A program made the translations under genes and the position numbers. 7,923 nucleotides of DNA from CAZYWA01 sp964650975 [NCBI: uncultured bacterium] (lineage in GTDB: Bacteria; JADJOY01). Every line of letters begins with the position of its first letter. Position 1 is the stretch's first letter. Shown here one piece after another: positions 5,489-7,923 of the stretch. The notes below the pieces were generated by a model, which was not told the DNA's origin, searched no databases, and saw only the letters and a list, made by a program, of their open reading frames with translations. The stretch is from NCBI GenBank assembly GCA_964650975.1, contig CAZYWA010000379.1, positions 1-7,923 of the forward strand, given 5' to 3'.

Positions 5489-6990
5489 AGATCGCCATCA
5501 CCTATCCGCCGCTCGGTGGCCCGGGCGTGCCGATGCTGACCCAGAACCGGCAGTTCCAGTGGTTCACGCATCCCTCGTATTTGTTTCCGATCGTACCGGC
5601 CACGGCGGCCACCGCGCTGGCGCGGGACGGGCACGAGGTGTTGTGGGACGACGCGGTCGCGCAGGGATTGAGCGCCGACGAGCACTGGGCGCGCCTCGAG
5701 CGCGAGGCGCCCGATCTCGTGGTGTGCGAGACCAAAACGCCGGTGGTGCGGCGCCACTGGGCCTGGATCCGCGAGGCCAAGCGGCGCTTGCCGGACACGC
5801 GCTTCCTGCTGCTCGGCGATCATGTGACGGCACTCCCCGAAGAGAGCTTCGGGGCGAGCCCGATCGATTTCGCGGTGGTCGGCGGCAACTACGACGTGAC
5901 GCTGCGCGATCTCGCCCGCTCTCTCGAGAAGGGCGGAGAGCGTCCCACCAACGTTTACTGGCGCGACGGCGAGCGCGTTGCGAAGAGCCAGGTGGCGATC
6001 GTCCCGGTCGATTTGAACCAGCTGCCGTTCATCGACCGGCGGCTCACCGAAGGGTTCCGCTACTCGGAGAAGTGGTGGAAGCGGAAGCCCTTCTTCCGGA
6101 TCATGGCCGGCCGCGACTGCCACTGGGGCGTGTGCACATTCTGCTCGTGGACCACGCTCTATCCGGCGGATTCGTTCAGCGCCCGCACGCCCGCCAACGT
6201 GCTCGACGAGCTCGAGTACCTGGTGAGCGAGCACGGCGCGCGCGAGATCTTCGACGACACCGGGACGCTGCCGATCGGGCGCTGGCTCGATCAATTCTCG
6301 GCGGGCATGGTCGAGCGCGGGCTCGCCGACAAGCTGCTCTTCTCCTGCAACATGCGCTTCGACGCGCTCACTTCTGCGACCGCCGAGAAGATGGCGCGGG
6401 CCGGTTTCCGGAAGCTCAAGCTAGGGCTCGAATCGATGAGCACCGAGACCCTGCGCCGCTTGCGGAAGGGCACGACTCCCGAGCAGGTGCGCGCCGGCTG
6501 CCGCGCCGCGAAGGAGCACGGGCTCGAGATCCATCTCACGATCATGGTCGGCTATCCGTGGGAGACGCGCGCGGATCTCGAGAACACCTATCGCGTGGTG
6601 GAAGAGCTTTACGGTGAAGGCGCCATCGAGATGCTCCAGTCGACGGTGCTGATTCCGTATCCGGGAACGCCGCTCTACCGCCAGGCGGTGGAGCAGGGCT
6701 GGCTGATGTGCGATCCCACCGACTACGACCGCTTCGGGATGCGCGAGCCGATCCTCAAGACCGAAGGGTTGAGCTCCGCCGAGATCCTCGACTGGTGCCG
6801 GCGCTTCTACCGGCTCTCGTTCCGGCCCGAGCACGTGGCGCGACGTTTCCTCGGCATTCGCAATGCCGAGGACGTGTCGTATCTCGCCCGTGGCGCCTGG
6901 GCGATGGCGGGGCACATCCGCGACTTCCTGGGGCGTGGGCGCGCCGTCGCGGCGGAAGCCGTGCCCGGCGGTGAGCCGGCCGTCGCCTGA
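5485..6990 (+). CDS. B12-binding-domain radical SAM enzyme
   Basis: This 501-residue protein has an N-terminal Rossmann-like cobalamin-binding-type domain (about 1-150) that includes LLLGDHVTALPEES, matching the G-D/G-x-H-x-T-x-x-P-E-E pattern of the class. There is no D-x-H-x-x-G motif, which is usual for this class. The radical SAM TIM barrel follows. C212, C217 and C220 in GRDCHWGVCTFCSW should hold the [4Fe-4S] cluster, but the spacing is CX4CX2C rather than the textbook CX3CX2C. Further motifs are DDTGT (257-261), CNMRF (288-292), GLES (314-317) and MVGYPWET (354-361). Such enzymes often perform radical C-methylations or ring rearrangements in the cytoplasm. Here a change to a sugar, a lipid carrier or a linked metabolite is the natural guess, but the substrate cannot be read. 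ATG 5485 overlaps the previous stop (ATGA), with GAAGAG at 5474-5479 in front. It is co-translated with glycosyltransferases on both sides. Confidence 0.9.
   Translation: MKIAITYPPLGGPGVPMLTQNRQFQWFTHPSYLFPIVPATAATALARDGHEVLWDDAVAQGLSADEHWARLEREAPDLVVCETKTPVVRRHWAWIREAKRRLPDTRFLLLGDHVTALPEESFGASPIDFAVVGGNYDVTLRDLARSLEKGGERPTNVYWRDGERVAKSQVAIVPVDLNQLPFIDRRLTEGFRYSEKWWKRKPFFRIMAGRDCHWGVCTFCSWTTLYPADSFSARTPANVLDELEYLVSEHGAREIFDDTGTLPIGRWLDQFSAGMVERGLADKLLFSCNMRFDALTSATAEKMARAGFRKLKLGLESMSTETLRRLRKGTTPEQVRAGCRAAKEHGLEIHLTIMVGYPWETRADLENTYRVVEELYGEGAIEMLQSTVLIPYPGTPLYRQAVEQGWLMCDPTDYDRFGMREPILKTEGLSSAEILDWCRRFYRLSFRPEHVARRFLGIRNAEDVSYLARGAWAMAGHIRDFLGRGRAVAAEAVPGGEPAVA
6841..6879. repeat. Long inverted repeat near the 3' end of the radical SAM gene
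   Basis: TCCTCGGCATT (6848-6858) and AATGCCGAGGA (6862-6872) are a perfect 11-bp inverted repeat around a 3-nt loop. An outer CGAC (6841-6844) pairs with GTCG (6876-6879) across one mismatch and two G-T pairs. It lies inside codons for RRFLGIRNAEDVSYL, about 110 nt before the stop. As RNA it would be a stable hairpin that might slow ribosomes, protect or cleave the mRNA, or set different levels for the genes on either side. It may also be chance. Confidence 0.45.
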
Positions 6991-7004
6991 GCACCTCGTC
7001 CCCG

Positions 7005-7775
7005 GTGGCGCCACGACCTCCATCGGCAAGCCTCTTCGGTCTGTCGATCTCTCGGCTCGACACGGCTGCGACCGTGGAGCTCTTGGTGCGCGCCGGGGCC
7101 CGTGAGCTGGGACGCGACGATGGCGCCCCGTTTCTCGCGACCTACGTCAATCCACACACCATCGATCAAACGCGCGACGATCGCGCGTTGCTCGACGAGC
7201 TGCGGCGCTTCGATCTCCTTTATCCCGACGGCATCGGTCTGGTGTGGGCCGCGCGGTTGCTCGGCGCGGCGCTGCCCGAGCGGGTGACCGCCAGCGATTT
7301 CTTGCCGGACTTCTGCAGAGCCGCTGCTTCACGCGGGCTCTCGATCTTTCTCCTCGGGGGCGAGCCCGGGGTCGCGGACGCGGCGGCCGAGCGGCTCGCC
7401 CGAGTGGCGCCCGGGCTTCGCCTCGCCGGTGCACGATCGGGATTCTTCTCGTCCGGGGCGGAAGAGGCGGCGTTGATCGAGGAGATCCGCGCCGCCGGCC
7501 CGGCCGCGTGCCTGGTGGCGATGGGCAGCCCGCTCCAGGAGCGCTGGATCCTCGCACACGCGAGGGCGCTGGGAGTGCCGTTGGTGTGGGGGATCGGCGG
7601 CGCGCTCGACTTCCACTCGGGGCGCAAGCGCCGCGCGCCGCGCTGGATGATGGCGCTCGGGATCGAGTGGGCCCACCGGATGGCGCTGGAGCCGCGGCGC
7701 CTGTGGCGGCGCTACCTGATCGGCAACGCGCGCTTCGCCTGGCGCGTCGTCGTGGAGCGCTCGCGCTCGCTGTAG
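7005..7775 (+). CDS. WecG/TagA/CpsF family glycosyltransferase
   Basis: This 256-residue protein spans the full family length. Family signatures in order are YVNPHTI at 47-53 (N49, T52), YPDGIGLVW with the likely catalytic D75, ERVTASDF with R93, FLLGGEPGVA, MGSPLQERW with Q178, and GIGGALDFHSGRKRRAP. The C-terminus is very basic and ends EWAHRMALEPRRLWRRYL plus a tail, matching the appendage that docks TagA-type enzymes onto the membrane. Family members transfer ManNAc, ManNAcA or glucose onto a lipid-linked GlcNAc-type acceptor, an early step in repeat-unit synthesis at the inner face of the membrane. The donor used here is unknown. GTG 7005 is the only ordinary start between the in-frame stop at 6972-6974 and the first conserved residues. 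No Shine-Dalgarno precedes it, so it probably relies on ribosomes finishing the radical SAM gene 14 nt upstream. It is the last gene of the operon. Confidence 0.9.
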   Translation: MAPRPPSASLFGLSISRLDTAATVELLVRAGARELGRDDGAPFLATYVNPHTIDQTRDDRALLDELRRFDLLYPDGIGLVWAARLLGAALPERVTASDFLPDFCRAAASRGLSIFLLGGEPGVADAAAERLARVAPGLRLAGARSGFFSSGAEEAALIEEIRAAGPAACLVAMGSPLQERWILAHARALGVPLVWGIGGALDFHSGRKRRAPRWMMALGIEWAHRMALEPRRLWRRYLIGNARFAWRVVVERSRSL

Positions 7776-7787
7776 CGGGCCGGGGGG

Positions 7788-7807
7788 AACGCCGCCGTCG
7801 CGGCGTT
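7788..7807 (+). terminator. Hairpin after the polysaccharide operon, candidate terminator without T-tract
   Basis: AACGCCGC (7788-7795) and GCGGCGTT (7800-7807) form a perfect 8-bp stem with a CGTC loop, 12 nt after the last stop. The following bases are GGGGTCC rather than a T-run, so classical intrinsic termination is not supported. It could block 3' exonucleases or act with Rho. Its place between two transcription units supports an end-of-operon role. Confidence 0.4.
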
Positions 7808-7823
7808 GGGGTCCAGCGAGGGG

Positions 7824-7857
7824 TTGAGCAATTACTACAGTTGTGTATATTCAGTGC
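7824..7857 (+). promoter_or_regulatory. Sigma-70-type promoter for the MpaB-like gene, probably leaderless
   Basis: TTGAGC (7824-7829) and TATATT (7846-7851) resemble -35 and -10 boxes separated by 16 bp. They lie in an A+T-rich island that contrasts sharply with the rest of the window. Counting TATATT as -12 to -7 puts the start of transcription at 7858, the A of the next gene's ATG. No ribosome binding site is present in CAGTGC before that ATG. Both facts point to a leaderless mRNA. Confidence 0.55.
7833..7848. promoter_or_regulatory. Candidate BlaI/MecI-type operator overlapping the promoter
   Basis: TACTACAGTTGTGTAT has an exact left half-site TACTACA, and its central TACAGTTGTG differs at one base from the TACA-N2-TGTA pattern bound by BlaI/MecI-type winged-helix repressors. 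The right half is degenerate beyond TGT. It covers most of the spacer and the first bases of the -10 box, where a bound repressor would block RNA polymerase. No regulator gene is in the window. Confidence 0.35.
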
Positions 7858-7923
7858 ATGGCAACGCTCGGACGCAACCGCAAGCCGGTCCTGCCGCACG
7901 AGGACTACGGCTTCTTCGGCCCC
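7858..7923 (+). CDS. N-terminus of a probable MpaB-family (DUF2236) oxygenase, truncated by the window
   Basis: ATG 7858 opens a frame that runs to the right edge with 22 codons visible, beginning MATLGRNRKPVLP and then HEDYGFFGP. The DYGFFGP stretch after a short basic start resembles how many MpaB-type, heme-dependent oxygenase-like proteins (DUF2236) begin. That is my recollection of the family and rests on very few residues. No catalytic residue is visible. The gene has its own promoter and is separated from the polysaccharide operon by 82 nt and a hairpin, so it is probably functionally unrelated. Confidence 0.5.
   Translation, partial: MATLGRNRKPVLPHEDYGFFGP

Noticed and set aside
6972-7004. 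CTG 6987 as an earlier start for the WecG-type gene
   Set aside because: CTG starts are rare, no ribosome site supports it, and the extra residues do not match the family N-terminus; GTG 7005 is sufficient.
1-7775. CRISPR array, tRNA/rRNA or insertion sequence within the operon
   Set aside because: No regularly spaced repeats, no tRNA-like cloverleaf and no transposase-like reading frame were seen; coding is essentially continuous.

Overview
The window is very G+C-rich (roughly 70% by eye) bacterial DNA with strong third-position G/C bias, mostly CTC/CTG leucine and GCG/GCC alanine codons. The lineage cannot be fixed from this sequence. The very high G+C, a probably leaderless gene at the right edge and an MpaB-like N-terminus would suit an actinobacterium. 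A myxobacterium-like or other G+C-rich soil phylum is equally possible.

Positions 1-7775 are one tightly packed, single-direction operon for making a surface or extracellular polysaccharide. It runs in this order: the C-terminal end of a gene with a helical region and a last membrane segment, possibly a Wzz-type chain-length regulator (to 395); a multi-pass O-antigen polymerase/ligase family protein (376-1932); a GT4 glycosyltransferase (1929-3143); a second GT4-like glycosyltransferase lacking the usual E-x7-E pair (3145-4305); a third, canonical GT4 enzyme (4340-5488); a cobalamin-binding-type radical SAM enzyme (5485-6990); and a WecG/TagA/CpsF family glycosyltransferase (7005-7775). Most junctions are overlaps or near-contacts (20-nt overlap, ATGA, 1-nt gap, ATGA, 14-nt gap). 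One junction, 4302-4343, is bridged by a 13-codon open frame that overlaps both neighbours by ATGA.

The likely division of labour is as follows. The WecG-type enzyme would add an early sugar to a lipid-linked acceptor on the cytoplasmic face, and the GT4 enzymes would extend the repeat unit. The polymerase-like membrane protein would polymerise or ligate it outside the membrane, with the first gene setting chain length. The radical SAM enzyme is the odd member and may modify the sugar or its lipid carrier. The initiating phosphoglycosyl transferase, flippase and outer-membrane export proteins are not in the window.

Positions 7776-7857 separate the operon from the next gene. They hold an 8-bp perfect hairpin without a T-tract, then a strikingly A+T-rich island with a plausible sigma-70-type promoter. 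That promoter would start transcription on the A of the next ATG. A BlaI/MecI-like operator half-palindrome sits inside it. The next gene (7858 onward, 22 codons visible) begins like an MpaB-family (DUF2236) oxygenase.

I found no RNA gene, CRISPR array or insertion sequence. The most interesting points are the radical SAM enzyme with its widened CX4CX2C cluster motif, the coupled minicistron, and the leaderless promoter/operator island.
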